64,000 nucleotides of DNA from Salvia splendens. Its lineage: Eukaryota > Streptophyta > Magnoliopsida > Lamiales > Lamiaceae. The translations under genes and the position numbers were made by a program. The notes under the pieces are model-generated. The model was not told the origin of the DNA. It did no database searches and saw only the letters and a program-made list of their open reading frames with translations. The stretch is taken from contig NC_056039.1 of NCBI RefSeq assembly GCF_004379255.2, positions 31,013,883-31,077,882 on the forward strand, given 5' to 3'. Shown piece by piece: positions 31,378-43,366 of this stretch; the first letter of the stretch is position 1; each line of letters opens with the position of its first letter.

Positions 31378-31719
31378 TATCACTTGAAGTGAGAGCGTCC
31401 TTAAAAGAAAAATGAGTTATTTTATGTGGAACAAAGGGAATAATGCAGCGAATTAAAAAAAGTTAAATTGGGCACACAAATTATAAAGGGAAAATAATAA
31501 AATAAGAGGGCAATCATAAATTGAAATTGAATTCCTTAACTACAGTGGGAAGCTTTGTAATTAACTCGTCTGTTTTCAGAATATTCCAAGTTGCTATTTT
31601 AGAAAACATTTTCGCACAACTGGCCTTGAAAATAGACCCTTAAATTGTGTCTCTTCATGTATATAATTATAATAGTATTAAAAGTTTAAGCAGTCATATT
31701 CGTAACTGCGAAGCAATTA

Positions 31720-33147
31720 TGTCACGCCCGCATTTTCTAAGGATAGAAAACACGGTTGATCGCGACTAGGAGAGGATTAAAGAAGCGGGGAAGATAGGGG
31801 AAAACAACACAACTCGACCATAGCTCGAAACAACTGGGAATAGCTCGAATAAAATCAGAGTATCTCAACAATCAACAACTCAAAAATGAATACTATCTCA
31901 ACGATACAAGAACTCAAACGAAAGACAACTACTTAGCGGAAGCATTTGAGAGGAGGAATATGCCACGTGTGAAGACATGACACATTCTACACACTTAAAT
32001 TTCTTCAACGGTCTTGCTCAACACCCACCGCACCCGTCACGCTCAACCTGCAATTTTTAAAAAGAAAAGCAGGGCTGAGTACTTGATGCACTCAGTGGAC
32101 TCATGCCGAAAACATTTTATAAAAAGTATTTATCATGCCACCATTGAGTGACCTTGGGGTTTTAACTTTAGAAATTTCCCAAGACACTAAAATCATTTCC
32201 ATCGTAAAACTCGTGACTGCAGTCATTTTCCCATAGATGTCTACCATATCTGATCCATTGATGACAAGGAATGTGGCCACATCCCAAGTCACTAGACCGG
32301 CCGACCCAAAAGACGGCTCACGATCTCCTTAGGTGTACACTAGCCTGAATAGGGACTCACTCCCTAGACAGACCCGAATTCGATTATCCATTGATGGCAA
32401 AAGCCACATCAGATAGGTTCCATAGAATAAAACAAAACACGGCATGACAAATATTCATATCATTTTCACATAAAAATATACTTTGGGCATTGCCCTTATT
32501 TAAAAAGAAAGCCCACCTCAAGTTCTTAATCCGAAATTATTTCTTTTCCCTTGATATCACGTCTCGCTCTCAAGGAATCACCTCTCTCACACAATTTGCG
32601 CCGCCGCTGCCTCATGCAATTCTCCGTCATCATAGCTGCTGTCCGTCATGAGCAGCCGCGACTGCTGCTGTTGTTGTTCTCTTTCTCCGTCGGCTCGTCG
32701 TCGTTCGCCTTCTCCCTCCTACCTCAGTGGCAATCGGCGCCGCCGCTATTCACCGTCGCTTTCTCAATTGAGACTTGAAAGCTTCTCGGATCTCTCTCTT
32801 GGATTTATGAAAAGTGGAGACGTGTGGGGGTGGTTATATATAAACATGGTTGACATTGTTGCTGATCGCATCCTATCTCTCAGGAACCGATTTGAACAAA
32901 AGATTTGGGGAGCTTTGAGCTGAAGCATATCGTGTATGGTCTTATGTTGGGCTTTCAAAAGTAGTTTCATAAAAAGAATTGGGCTAGGAAAAATAAATAA
33001 ATTGGGTAGAAAAAGAATGATTGGTATAGGCCCCAAAATGATTATATCCTTCTATCGATTAACGAAACAAAGACAAAAATTTTAGGTGCACAAACGATGT
33101 CACTACGAACAATAATAAAAAAAGGCAGAAAAAGTCGGGGTATTACA
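31720..33147 (-). mobile_element. Solo LTR (or LTR-only remnant), 1428 bp
   Basis: TG at 31720 and CA at 33147 are flanked by AATTA at 31715-31719 and 33148-33152, a perfect 5-bp duplication. On the minus strand it starts TGTAATACCCCGACTTTTTC, has a TATA-like TTTATATATAACC near 32840, then a CG-rich leader (32580-32760) and a GGCTGAGTACTT...GTGGAC stretch that recurs in plant LTRs. No coding domain or second LTR. It probably arose by recombination between two LTRs. Confidence 0.
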
Positions 33148-33232
33148 AATTAGCTGGGGCTCATTTTCGTGTACATTTGCAAAGCAATTAGCTGGATCTC
33201 ACTTTCATGTAAATTTGCACCGATGCTTCTAA

Positions 33233-35243
33233 GAGCATCCACAACCGTGCTCTTGCCAGCGGCACGGTTGTGGGCCCGGGCGGTACTATTCATGCCTGCT
33301 CTCTGGCAATAGCACAACACCCACAACTGTGCTCTTCCGCAAGGACGAGCACAATTAATTTAAAATTCAATTAAACAATAACATTTCCATAATATTAAAA
33401 TTCATTTAAAAACCACAATAAATATTACAAATGACAAATAAAATTAAACATTACATAATTAAAATCCTAGAAATGAAAAATTACATAATTAAACTCCTAA
33501 AAATTAAAAATTACATAATTAAAATCCTAAAAATTAAAAAAACCACTACTCGTTGCCGAATTTCGCCCACATGTGGTTGATTAGGTCTTCTTGTAGTTGA
33601 TTGTGGATTCGAGTATCGCGCATTGTGTGTCTTGTCTCGATCCTCTGGCCAACCGTCGTATGCTCGCCTCGGCGTGGGGGAGACCTCGCTGTTGAGCTTC
33701 CGGCTTCGTCCTCGTCGTAGAAGCTAGCCGCCCTCGGCCCTTCGTCGGCTATAATCATGTTGTGTAATATAATACACGTGAACATGATGTCGACGATATT
33801 ATTCACGTACCACAGCCGAGCCGGGGCCTTCACAATGTTGAATCGAGCTTGAAGGACCCCGAAGGCTCTTTCGACGTCCTTCCGCGCTGACTCTTGACGC
33901 TGCGCAAAAAGAACCCGTCTCGGGTCGTGCGGGTTGTGGAGCGTCTTCACGAACGTCGACCACCTTGGGTAGATACCATCGGCGAGATAGTAACCCATGC
34001 GGTATGTATTTCCGTTGATGGTGAAGTCGATCGCCGGTGCTACACCATTCATCACATCATTGAAGAGTGGTGAAGAATAGAGCACGTTCAAGTCGTTGTT
34101 GGATCCGGCAACGCCGAAATATGCATGCCAAATCCATAGGCGATAGTCGGCGACCGCCTCAAGGATAAGTGTTGGGCCGCCGCCTTTGTGACCGCTTAAG
34201 TGTTGCCCCCTCCAAGCAGTCGGGCAATTCTTCCACCTCCAATGCATGCAGTCAATGCTGCCAAGCATTCCGGGAAAGCCATGGACTGATTCGTGAAGAC
34301 GAAGCAACCGTTGGCAATCATCGGTGGTGGGACCCGAAGGAATTCATCCCCAAAAGCAGAACGAACGTCCTCGCAAAAATTCTTTAAACAAAGGATTCCA
34401 GTGGACTCACCGATATGCAAATACTCGTCGAAGATGTCGGCCGTTTGCCCAGTAGCGAGTTGTCGGATGGCACACGTACACTTCTGCAACGCCGTGATAC
34501 TTTGCCGGCAGGCTGCATCTACACCTGTTTGAAAGTATTCAACACGTGCGGACAATGTGTTGACAATTCGCATGAACAAGCGCTTTGACATGCGAAAACG
34601 GCGCCTGAAGTAATCTGCCGGAAACCGCGGATGGTCGGCAAAGTAGTCGGCAACGAGCCTTTCGTGGGCTCCCTCCCGGTCACTATGGATGTAGCGGCGA
34701 TTTGATCTAGTGCGTTGAGGAGGATGAGCGGGGGTATTCGCCGCGACATATGCTTCGTAAGCGGCACGATGTTGTTCGTAGTATTCTTGTTCTTCGCGCT
34801 CCGCTTCCGCCATGAGATGAGTGAAATCCATTTGATGTTTTGAGTGAATGTTGAATGTGTTGATAGTTTGTATAAGAATTATGAATGAGAGATGAATGAG
34901 AGGTGAATTGATGTGATAAATGAGTGATGAATGTGTGTATTTATAGATGATTTTGGAAAAAATTAAAAATCAAAAAAATCAAAAAAATTCAGAAAAAACG
35001 GGAAAAAACGGCCATATTTTTGGGATTTGGAAAATATTTTTTTTATTTTTTAGCATTATTTATAATTAAATACCGATTTTTTTTAAAAAAAATAAAAAAT
35101 GTTTAAACACAACGGCTATGCCGTTGACGAATGGGAGCGCGCCACTTGTGCGTCCGCTGGCACGGACGTGCTCGATACATCGAGCAGCGCTGTGCCAGCG
35201 GCGCGGACGGCGGTGGCGACGGACGCCACCGCTGCGCATGCTC
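33233..35243 (-). mobile_element. PIF/Harbinger-type element carrying only the transposase
   Basis: Ends GAGCATCCACAACC and, in reverse, GAGCATGCGCAGCGG, with TAA at 33230-33232 and 35244-35246. Its ends match the 9622-10874 element closely (about 190 bp at the right end as read here, about 100 at the other). The left-end copy has an extra palindromic insert around TGCTCGATACATCGAGCA (35169-35186). It encodes a transposase but no ORF1. Confidence 0.
33546..34831 (-). pseudogene. HARBI1-like DDE transposase, one frameshift
   Basis: Frame 1 from the ATG at 34831 runs to a stop at 34196 (MDFTHLMAEAEREEQEYY, FRMSKRLFMRIVNTLSARV, TADIFDEYLHIGEST). The rest is in another frame ending at 33546 (LRLHESVHGFPGMLGSIDCM). 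The switch lies near the CCACCACC run at about 34325-34335 and needs a one-base loss or two-base gain. DDE residues are present: the Asp of GSIDCMHW, the Asp of GSNNDLNVL and the Glu of DVERAFGVLQARF. HARBI1-type transposases cut at element ends together with the Myb-like ORF1 protein. The rest of the protein looks well preserved, so the loss may be recent. Confidence 0.
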
Positions 35244-35357
35244 TAACATTCAGACTTTGTCCAAACTTCACTAAATTAATTTTCATTTCATTTATTAATA
35301 TTGCGTCATCCGCGTTTCATACTTTACAATGAGGCTATCTAAGTATTAAGGCCTTAA

Positions 35358-36934
35358 GAGCATTAGCAATGGGGCGCCCTATGGCGCGCCACGTCAGCAG
35401 TTTTATCCTCCTACCTCCCCACCTGCAGTGGGGCTCCCTAAGGCGCGCCCTAAGGTGCGCCCTATGGCGCGCCACATCATCATTTTATTGTTTTGTTTAA
35501 TTAATTTAATTGTTTTCAAATAACAAGTAACGAGTAAATAAAAAACGGTTAAAATAACAAACGGTGAAGTTTTAATAAAAAAAAGTTACATCATTGAACT
35601 AATAAAAAAAAAACTAAGTCGGACCAATTCCCAACTTCCGACGCAGCTCATCGAGTAACGCCCGGAGATATTCGGCTTCGTCGGGGTCGGTACACTTCTT
35701 GAGGGCCCTGTGCGTCTGCAACATCGTCCTTGCCATCGACGCTGTTGCTAACGACTCAAACGCGGTGGCCGTCTGGGTCGGGTGCTCTACCGGGACCGGA
35801 GCTTGGGTTGCAGCGGTTGACGATGAGGTCGCGGTCGCCTTCCCCTTGGCCTTCGCAGCCTTGACGCCGGGAGGACGCCGGAAGGACGCCGGGAGGACGC
35901 CAGAAGGACACCGGTGTGCCGGAACTCCCTTCATCCACGTACGTCCGGTTGAGGTCAACCGGGTGACTGCCGCTACTCGTGTAGTCACCAACTTCGGTGA
36001 CCTTCGTCCTCTTCGGCGCACCAGTGTGCAGAATTCCACCTTGGAACTTCTGCTTCTCCCTCAAGAGTGCCCAAATGACCTCGTGCTTGAAATCGCCGAA
36101 CATCGACCGGTACGACAACATCGCTTTAGTGCGCACGTCGCTCGCGCTCTCGCCGCTCACCTGTGACCGCGTGAACTTCTCGAACTCCGCCGCGTACAAG
36201 TTCACTTGCTTCTTGACTTGATCCCAGTGCTTGCGGAGTTGCTCACGCTTGCGCTTGTACGCGGTCGGCGGCTTGACCGAATTGTAGAGGTCCGCGATGC
36301 GTTCCCAGTACGCGATCTGTCGGTGGTTGTTCGCGAATATCGGATCTTCCGATATATCTACCCAGCACCGGGCAAAAGTGAGAGTTTCGTCGTCGTTGTA
36401 GTTCGTACGGCCGGGGGCGTACTCATCGCAATCACCGGGAGGCGGCAACTTCTGCACCCGCTGCCGGTTCCGCTTCTTTCTGGCTGGGGCGGAAGAGGTC
36501 GCGGCGGGGTCGGGATCGGCCGCTGCGGTTGGGCGGTGCGGAGACGGCTCCATGTCAGACAACCCATACGATTCCGTACTGAAATCGGGATCGTAATGGG
36601 TGTTGGTGTCGAACGAACGATAATCGCCGGGTTCTGTACCCGGCCAATGCGCCCCTGCGCTAAACGTAGGACTATTGGGGCTTGAATCCATTTCGTAGTA
36701 ATTATGTAAATGTAAGTTTCAAAAATGAAATCGCATGAAATGAAATGTTACAAATGAACGGTATTTATAAAAAAACGAAACCGCGTGCCATCGTCCGCGG
36801 TCGATCGTCCGCGACCTCCACAATGGGGCGGACGATGGCCATCGTCCGCGACAGCCGCAATGGGGTGCGGACAATGGATGGCGCGGACGATGCGCGCCAT
36901 CGGGCGTGCCATCGTCCGCCCATTGCGGATGCTC
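35358..36934 (-). mobile_element. PIF/Harbinger-type element with an ORF1 only (second family)
   Basis: Ends GAGCATTAGCAATGGGGCG and, in reverse, GAGCATCCGCAATGGGCGG, with TAA at 35355-35357 and 36935-36937. The left subterminal region repeats GGCGCGCC-type sites (35370-35475) and the right one GATCGTCCGCG-type sites (36790-36925). No transposase is present. It sits 111 bp from the preceding Harbinger element. Confidence 0.
35614..36691 (-). pseudogene. Harbinger ORF1, NAM-associated/Myb-like protein, frame broken by an 11-bp repeat
   Basis: From the ATG at 36691: acidic N-terminus, basic ARKKRNRQRVQKLPPP, then the trihelix/Myb-like part RTNYNDDETLTFARCWVDIS, ANNHRQIAYWERIADLYNSV and RKREQLRKHWDQVKKQVNLY. 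The frame is lost at about 35860-35915, where four units of an 11-bp sequence (ACGCCGGGAGG and variants) lie in tandem. The C-terminal part, with SMARTMLQTHRALKKC and a leucine-rich LRALLDELRRKLG, continues in another frame to the stop at 35614. These proteins bind element ends and help import or activate the transposase. Confidence 0.
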
Positions 36935-36937
36935 TAA

Positions 36938-37943
36938 CTCTATATTTTGAAGCTACGTAATAATTGCTACAGGATCCTACATAATATTTGGCAATAATTC
37001 GTAATACTGCTGTAAGATTTTTAATAAAATTAAATTCTTTAAAAGAAAAAATATCTTAATCGCGGTTTTGCCACTTTAACCAAACAATTTTTTGCAATAA
37101 CATTGGCCTAATTAGCTTGAGACAAATATATTACTGTATGAATTATAAGTAGTAGTATATTTTATTTTTTTTGTACTAAAAAGTGTTTTATGGAGATAAA
37201 TAACAGTACGTATGTATGGACAGTAACATTACGCACAGAAAAAAAAAACGTATTGAACTAATTTAAAATTGAATTCTATTATTTGATGGTTTGGCCATCG
37301 ACCAAATTGTACCCATCCTAACTATTCCCAATAATATTTTGTTAATAATAATAAGTGATAGAGCTCGATATAAGTTGAGACATCAACAGTGCCCGACGCT
37401 CCACAACTTACGTGGTTTATTTGACTTATAGATTAACATCGCAACCTAATTAAACCACATATTTTATTCTTCTATTTATTTTTTTAATACCAAATAACTC
37501 TGTTAAAATACACATTTATACCAAAAAATAGAAAATAAAATAAAATAAAGTATTTGCAATAGGCAAAATAATAATAATTTCAGTGTAATTTTATGGTTGG
37601 GTCATCCATTACTAGAAGCATTAAAATAGTAGGCAGAGGGAAAACGTTAGGAATTCATTAGGCAGATCATGTTGAATATTATATAATACTCCATACAGCT
37701 TCTTATTGTTTTTCTTGCATTATTTAAGTTACTTCTTCTGCAATTAAATCATATATATGCACACTACGTACAGGGAAGCTGTTGCTATATACATAAATGC
37801 AGTGTACTTGAATTGCCAAATTATCAAAAACATTGATCATCTCACAATTTATATTGTTTACTCCATAATATATTTGGTTGCAACACATCTGAGATTTTGG
37901 GAACGAAGATAGCAATTATATTGATCTTCTGTGAAGTCTCGCC
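36938..37943. other. 5' flank of the HIPP gene
   Basis: AT-rich, no other gene seen. Confidence 0.
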
Positions 37944-39683
37944 ATGTCGGTTAGTTTCATCTCTCCAATCTAGTACCGTCGTGTATATGGAATTGATGTA
38001 CGTGTATGCGCGTGCGTACATGGTAGCTTTTGCTTCCAGTCTCTTGGATCATAAAAATATTCTCCTTTATATCAATGGTATGTATCAATATGTGTTTAGT
38101 ACTATAACTACTGTACAAGGTTTAAATATACTCTACAATTTCAAATATATAAGAATATAAGATGAAACATAAGAACACAGGCTTTTTGTGTGCTCTATTT
38201 TAATACAAGACATTCCAATATATTCACAACTCAGAAGTGGAATATGAATTATTAGAAATGTATGAACACAAAATTTTCCCAGTTTCGAAAAATAAATGGC
38301 ACGATAGTAATTAGTAAGTTTCATGGAAATTTAATCAAGCTTTCCCGCGTAACGTTATTGCAACAATGAACAAAAATGGAAAGCAACACAACCGACTAAT
38401 AACACAAGTAACATTCATATTACGCATATATACCTTCTACATTAAGTCATCTAGCTAGCTAGAGACAATAGATGTTGTGTATTTTAATTTTCGAGGTCAT
38501 GATTTTGAGAAAACTATTCTTATGCAATTTAGTTTGGATGAACGCTTTTACTGATTGAGTATAAAAAATATTGATACTTTTATTTTCTAATATTAGCTCC
38601 GTAACCAGACAAAAATCATAATCAAAGTGGGGATATGAAAGAGAGATGAAAATGAAAGTGTCTATATAATAGGAGTATATTACAAACAACACATATGTCC
38701 ATAGTAGGGTTATTTTTATAAAAGAATTGGTGCATGTAAGGTTATGATAAAACCAGTTGGAGTTGAGGAACTTAATTGCAAAAAATTATGAAGTCCTAAA
38801 CATCATATATATTATTTTAAGGAACTTGCAATCTCGGCCAAATATACCCTCTAAATCATCTATACTCTACCAAAAGTAACGATTATGTCACATATGAGTA
38901 CGTTTTTATCACGAAATTGATGTAATTAAAAGTTGAAGAGAAGGCTTAAATTAGTTGACGTACTATTTCAAACTTTGTTATGTTATTATCTGACAATTAT
39001 CACAATATATATTGTGGGGACAAAGATATTAATGCATGATATTAATAATTATCGTGATATTATTATTCTATATGTATCTTACATCAATAATGTGGTTTCA
39101 GATTGTGGAGATGAGAGTGCACGTGGACTGTCCCGGATGTGAAAAAAAAATAACAAAAGCCCTTTCAAAATTAGATGGTACTATAAATCTCCTACTTCCA
39201 ATTCCTATCATATAGTAGCATATTTATTTAGATTCATACATTTCATATTATAATTTATTAAATTCAAAATCATTATAAACTAATTGAGGTGCAAAATATG
39301 AATTAGGTGTGGACAGCATTGACATAGATATGGACATGCAAAAGGTGACAGTCACAGGGTGGGCAGAGCAGAAAAAGGTTCTCAAAACTGTAAGGAAGAC
39401 CGGCCGGACAGCGGAGCTCTGGCCGTTTCCGTACAACCCGGAGTACCACGCCTACTACAGCCACTACTCCGGGAGTCCGGCCAACTATGCCTACTCGAAC
39501 GGATACAGCACTCCAGCAAGTTATTTCACAGCTGAGACGACCTCCACCTACAACTACCGCAAGCATGGTTACAACGGCCATGACCACGGCTACTACCAGC
39601 AGCCACCAAGGCCGGACATCCTTGACAGTCACACTGCAGCCATTTTCAGCAACGAAAACGCAACTGGTTGCTCTGTAATGTGA
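37944..39683 (+). CDS. Heavy-metal-associated isoprenylated plant protein (HIPP28/45-like)
   Basis: Three exons: 37944-37949 (ATG TCG only), 39102-39177 and 39307-39683, giving 152 residues. The joined start reads MSIVEMRVHVDCPGC, as in HIPP28-like proteins. Exon 2 has the HMA metal site CPGC; exon 3 has DSIDIDMDMQKVTVTGWAE and the RKTGRTAELWPFPYN motif, a Tyr/Gly-rich low-complexity part, and the CaaX box CSVM at the very end. HIPPs bind metals through CxxC and are farnesylated at the C-terminal Cys for membrane or nuclear association. The micro-exon is supported by a good start context (GCCATGTCG), a GTTAGT donor and conserved phase; without it the protein would start at the internal Met of VEMRV. 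Intron 1 is 1152 bp. Confidence 0.
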
Positions 39684-40020
39684 TTAAATTAAAAGACAAT
39701 ACAACACTACTGTCTGAGTGCAGTTTCTGTACCTACGCACATATTTTGGACTCGTAAGAGTTGCTTTGGTTGACGTCTCCATCTCCTTATCCTTCATCTT
39801 CTGCATTCATGTTGCTGCAAAACATTGTTAAGAGCAGATATAGACATAGAGAAACCTCACATATCAAAATTAAGATTATGTGGAACCATTCTTTCATCAC
39901 TTTGATTGGTGGATGGAAAATATAATCACTATCTATCAATAAAAGATTGTTATCCTAAGAATTCTTATACACATTGAGGGGAGAGAATGATATAACTAAT
40001 GAAAAAACTGGAATTTCCCA

Positions 40021-43000
40021 TCATCTTGCCAGTATACAACGGCTAACACTAATACATGGTGAAGAGTTTTGTTGCTTTATGGTGTCAGCAACATGCGCCA
40101 CCACTCCGGCTCCAGCATTATGAAACCTTTCGTTTTTCCCCTGTTTATACAATTAAGGTATAAATTAAAGAACCATAGTTGCATAAACGTAGGATGATGT
40201 ATGAGGTCTGTTTGTTACTTAACCTGGATATTGAAGTGTGCAAAGAACGGCCAGAATATCGAGTGAAAGCTAACATCAACTTTCATCCATCCCAATCGTT
40301 GTAATCCACGTATCATTTCATCTGTAACAGACAATTTTCATTTCCCAGACAGATGAACAGTGATACACCTTAATAGAGTAGGGATTTTTATTCATAATTG
40401 GGATCGTACCTTCCATAATCTCATGATATTCTACAGTGTTCTGTGTGCTCGGATAATTTTGAGCAGCCTCCTTTGCTTCGGCTGCCTCTGAAGGGAAATT
40501 AGGGCTCTCGGACAAAACAGATGTGTTTGTAGCCATCCAGTGACCCATTTGTAGGCTGCCAGTGTCAAAATTAGAAATCTGACTAATCAAGATAATTATA
40601 CACAACAAGGAAAATGTCAAATTACTTTAACGAGTTCTTCTTCTCTTCTAACGGAGGATGTGCGCCAACCAACCATATCTGGACATCATTAAGAATGTGA
40701 GTAATCAATGCAACAGAAAATAACCATTTATAGTATTTGAAATCAGCATACGGTCATAAGAGACGTTTGCATAAAGCACCCGGCATCTGAAAGCAGCGAG
40801 TGCAAACCTGCAATGTAACTCAGAAAAATTAACCTAAGAGTTGAACACCAAGACAAAAGTTAACAAAAGAACATCATAACAAGTTAAGTGTTCTCACAGA
40901 AATTTTCCTTCATCGCAGTCTGAGGCCATTCGTAACAAGAGAGGAGGTTTGTCGGCCTCTTCATCAGTGAGAAACAGCTGACTGCCAGTTTTCCCAGTAA
41001 AAATAGGAGCAATCGGTGGAGCAATTTTCTCCAAGAAAGACACACCCAACAGAAATGGAAGCTGAATTATTGAAGAAAATTGACTGTCTGGAGGTCAGAT
41101 CCCACATGACTATAAATCACAAGTAAGGTAATTGTGTAATATTCTACAATAAATTATAAACCATTAGTTTTAAATCAACACGAATAAAATACTATATTTA
41201 CAAGTTAATCTTTCAGTCAACAAAATATACCTGTTTTCTTCCTCTTACTCCGAGATGAGGTGTTGCCAGGGTGATAAAATTAATTGCTTCCAGGCCAGCA
41301 ATCAAACCACCGTTTGAGGGAGATGAGGTTTCGGAGTTTGTAGCAAGTATCATCAGGAAAATTAGAAAAAACATTAGGCGTATACAACACAGCAATTGCA
41401 TATCTTGCAATTAATCCACTGAATGAATGGGCTAGAAAGGAAATCATCTTTAAGCTATCTTCCTTCTTCACGACCTCCAAGACCTGTTCAAGAAAAGGAA
41501 AAAGAAAAAGGAGAGAAACACTTTGATTGTCAATTCAGACTCGATTCTTCATAATGAGTAGTAGAAGGACTTTTGACCCAGGCATATGAGTGTGGTTCAC
41601 CACCCATGCACACTAGTATTAAAGAGGTCTGAAAGAACATAACCCAAAGAACTTACTTCATCAGCCAGTCGTCTACCAGCACCATCGATGCCTGTGAAAG
41701 TCTTGGTGTACATATTACAAGAACTCACTGCAAATAGAAAGGAAGTAAAATCCTAAATGAATTATAGTACAGCTCACAGATTATACTACAACGAGAACTT
41801 ATCAGTTCAAATTCATCAAACGCGGACACTCTTTTGCATGCATTCTCAAGGACGAAAAGATGCTTTGTTTTGCATATTAAATCTCCAATTGTTCCCCAAG
41901 AAAAGTCCCTGTATATCTATATCCCCATATTCATGGAAAGTAAGCATTATAAGACGTTGTAAACTGGCTCATCATTCTAATTCATTGCCGCACATTGTTC
42001 TCAATATGGGATAACATATCCCAATTGTAAAATTCAAACATACCCTCCCCCACCCCCACCTCCTTGATGTGTAGAATAATGCAAAAGGTATGGGAAGAAC
42101 AAAATTGAAAACATGTACTCACAAAACTTTAGCAATACCACAAACATGATGAGGCCATAGTCCAAATAGCATATAGCTGCATCATCAGTGGTATGACAAT
42201 GTGGCAATTCTACCCCATACATTTTCTTTATTCCAAAAAAGTTTCATTCCCATGTCAATATTATATAAAACGGTACTACACAAACACTAAAAATTGGAAT
42301 GAAGTTATTGTTTGTCGAGTGGACTTTACATGTGAAACAATTAGAAAAGAAAACATACCATGTACCAAAAACTTTTTTCCTAATCGCCTCTTCAACTCTG
42401 CTTCACAATACGTCCAGTCATTTGGGCTGCAACACTTAGAAACTTCAGCATACATAAAAATCATGTGCATCTTAATATAGTATTAGTTTCTATCTACTTT
42501 ACATTCTCGAGATAGCACTATCAGTATTCACTTAATCAATGTACAATAATCAGCATACCTCCCCATTATGCCATGAACAAGGACAAGAAGATGATCAGGT
42601 TTATCCTCCGAATTTATCATGGCCGTTGAAGATGAAAGATCTCCTTGAGTAGTACTCATAGCTTCAGCATTAAGGCTATGTTGCTTCCAGATAACTTTTA
42701 AGCCTGCAATATGTAAATGAACCGAGTGAATTTATTTGACCAAACATGGAGTACTTTGTATTTTCAAGGCATTGATTAATTCTAGTAGGCTAAGCAAAGC
42801 ATGATTGATTAATAATTAGATTCGCAGATGAATAATGGAGTGACCCAATCAAGTAGCTTTGTCCGTTTATGGAATTAAAATTAACAAATTCAGTTTGGAT
42901 ACATCAGGCTAACAAGAGCATAAACTTCAAAATCAATAATTAAAAATGCCATATTTTTTAGAAAATTCGTGATCTCGATTCCGCAAAGATAAACAAGTTT

Positions 43001-43366
43001 CACAATCCAATTACAAGAGAATAGGCACCAGGTTTTTACAGTGAAACAACAAGTCAATCAGCAAATTTAAGAAATTCCACAACTCCACCGCCTGTAAATA
43101 AATCACAAAATAGTGAAAATACTGACAGTAAAACCTCGTCCACACATTACAGTATTAGAGAGAGAGAGAGAGAGGAAGAGGCTACCGGAATGTGTAATGC
43201 AATTCCAATAACGCCCTGGCCGACGAGATGAGAAATTAGAGTAAGAAGAATAAGGTGAAGGGGAGCAAGAGCTAGAAGACGACGGCGGCGGATTGACCGA
43301 ATTTTTATGCCGGCGGCTGATAATTCGAGGAGAGAAAGAGTAAAACAAAGGCGCAGAGGCAGCCAT
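40021..43366 (-). pseudogene. DUF676-type alpha/beta hydrolase (putative lipase), two +1 frame disruptions
   Basis: Eleven exons: 43186-43366, 42559-42703, 42359-42426, 41657-41727, 41231-41483, 40898-41061, 40752-40807, 40626-40678, 40410-40555, 40224-40321, 40021-40140. All junctions are GT-AG. Motifs: VLVHGIMGS (oxyanion region), FLAHSFSGLIARYA (nucleophile Ser; the usual AHSLGG reads AHSFSG), INFITLATPHLGVRG, YANVSYD, LGWMKVDVSFHS, NAGAGVVAHVAD. The N-terminus is Ser/Arg-rich and could be a plastid transit peptide. Exons 5 and 9 each have one base too many, 1355 nt in total instead of a multiple of three, and both shifts map close to T runs of the coding strand. Either a young pseudogene or sequence error. 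The family hydrolyses lipids; the substrate is unknown. Confidence 0.
43155..43175. repeat. (GA)n microsatellite
   Basis: A run of AGAGAGAG just inside intron 1 of the hydrolase gene. Confidence 0.

Noticed and set aside
31720..33147. DNA transposon with inverted terminal repeats
   Set aside because: The 5-bp duplication, TG...CA ends and LTR-like internal order fit a solo LTR better.
39303..39632. Minus-strand open frame of 109 codons
   Set aside because: It is opposite HIPP exon 3; the Val/Val/Val-rich product mirrors the Tyr-rich codons.
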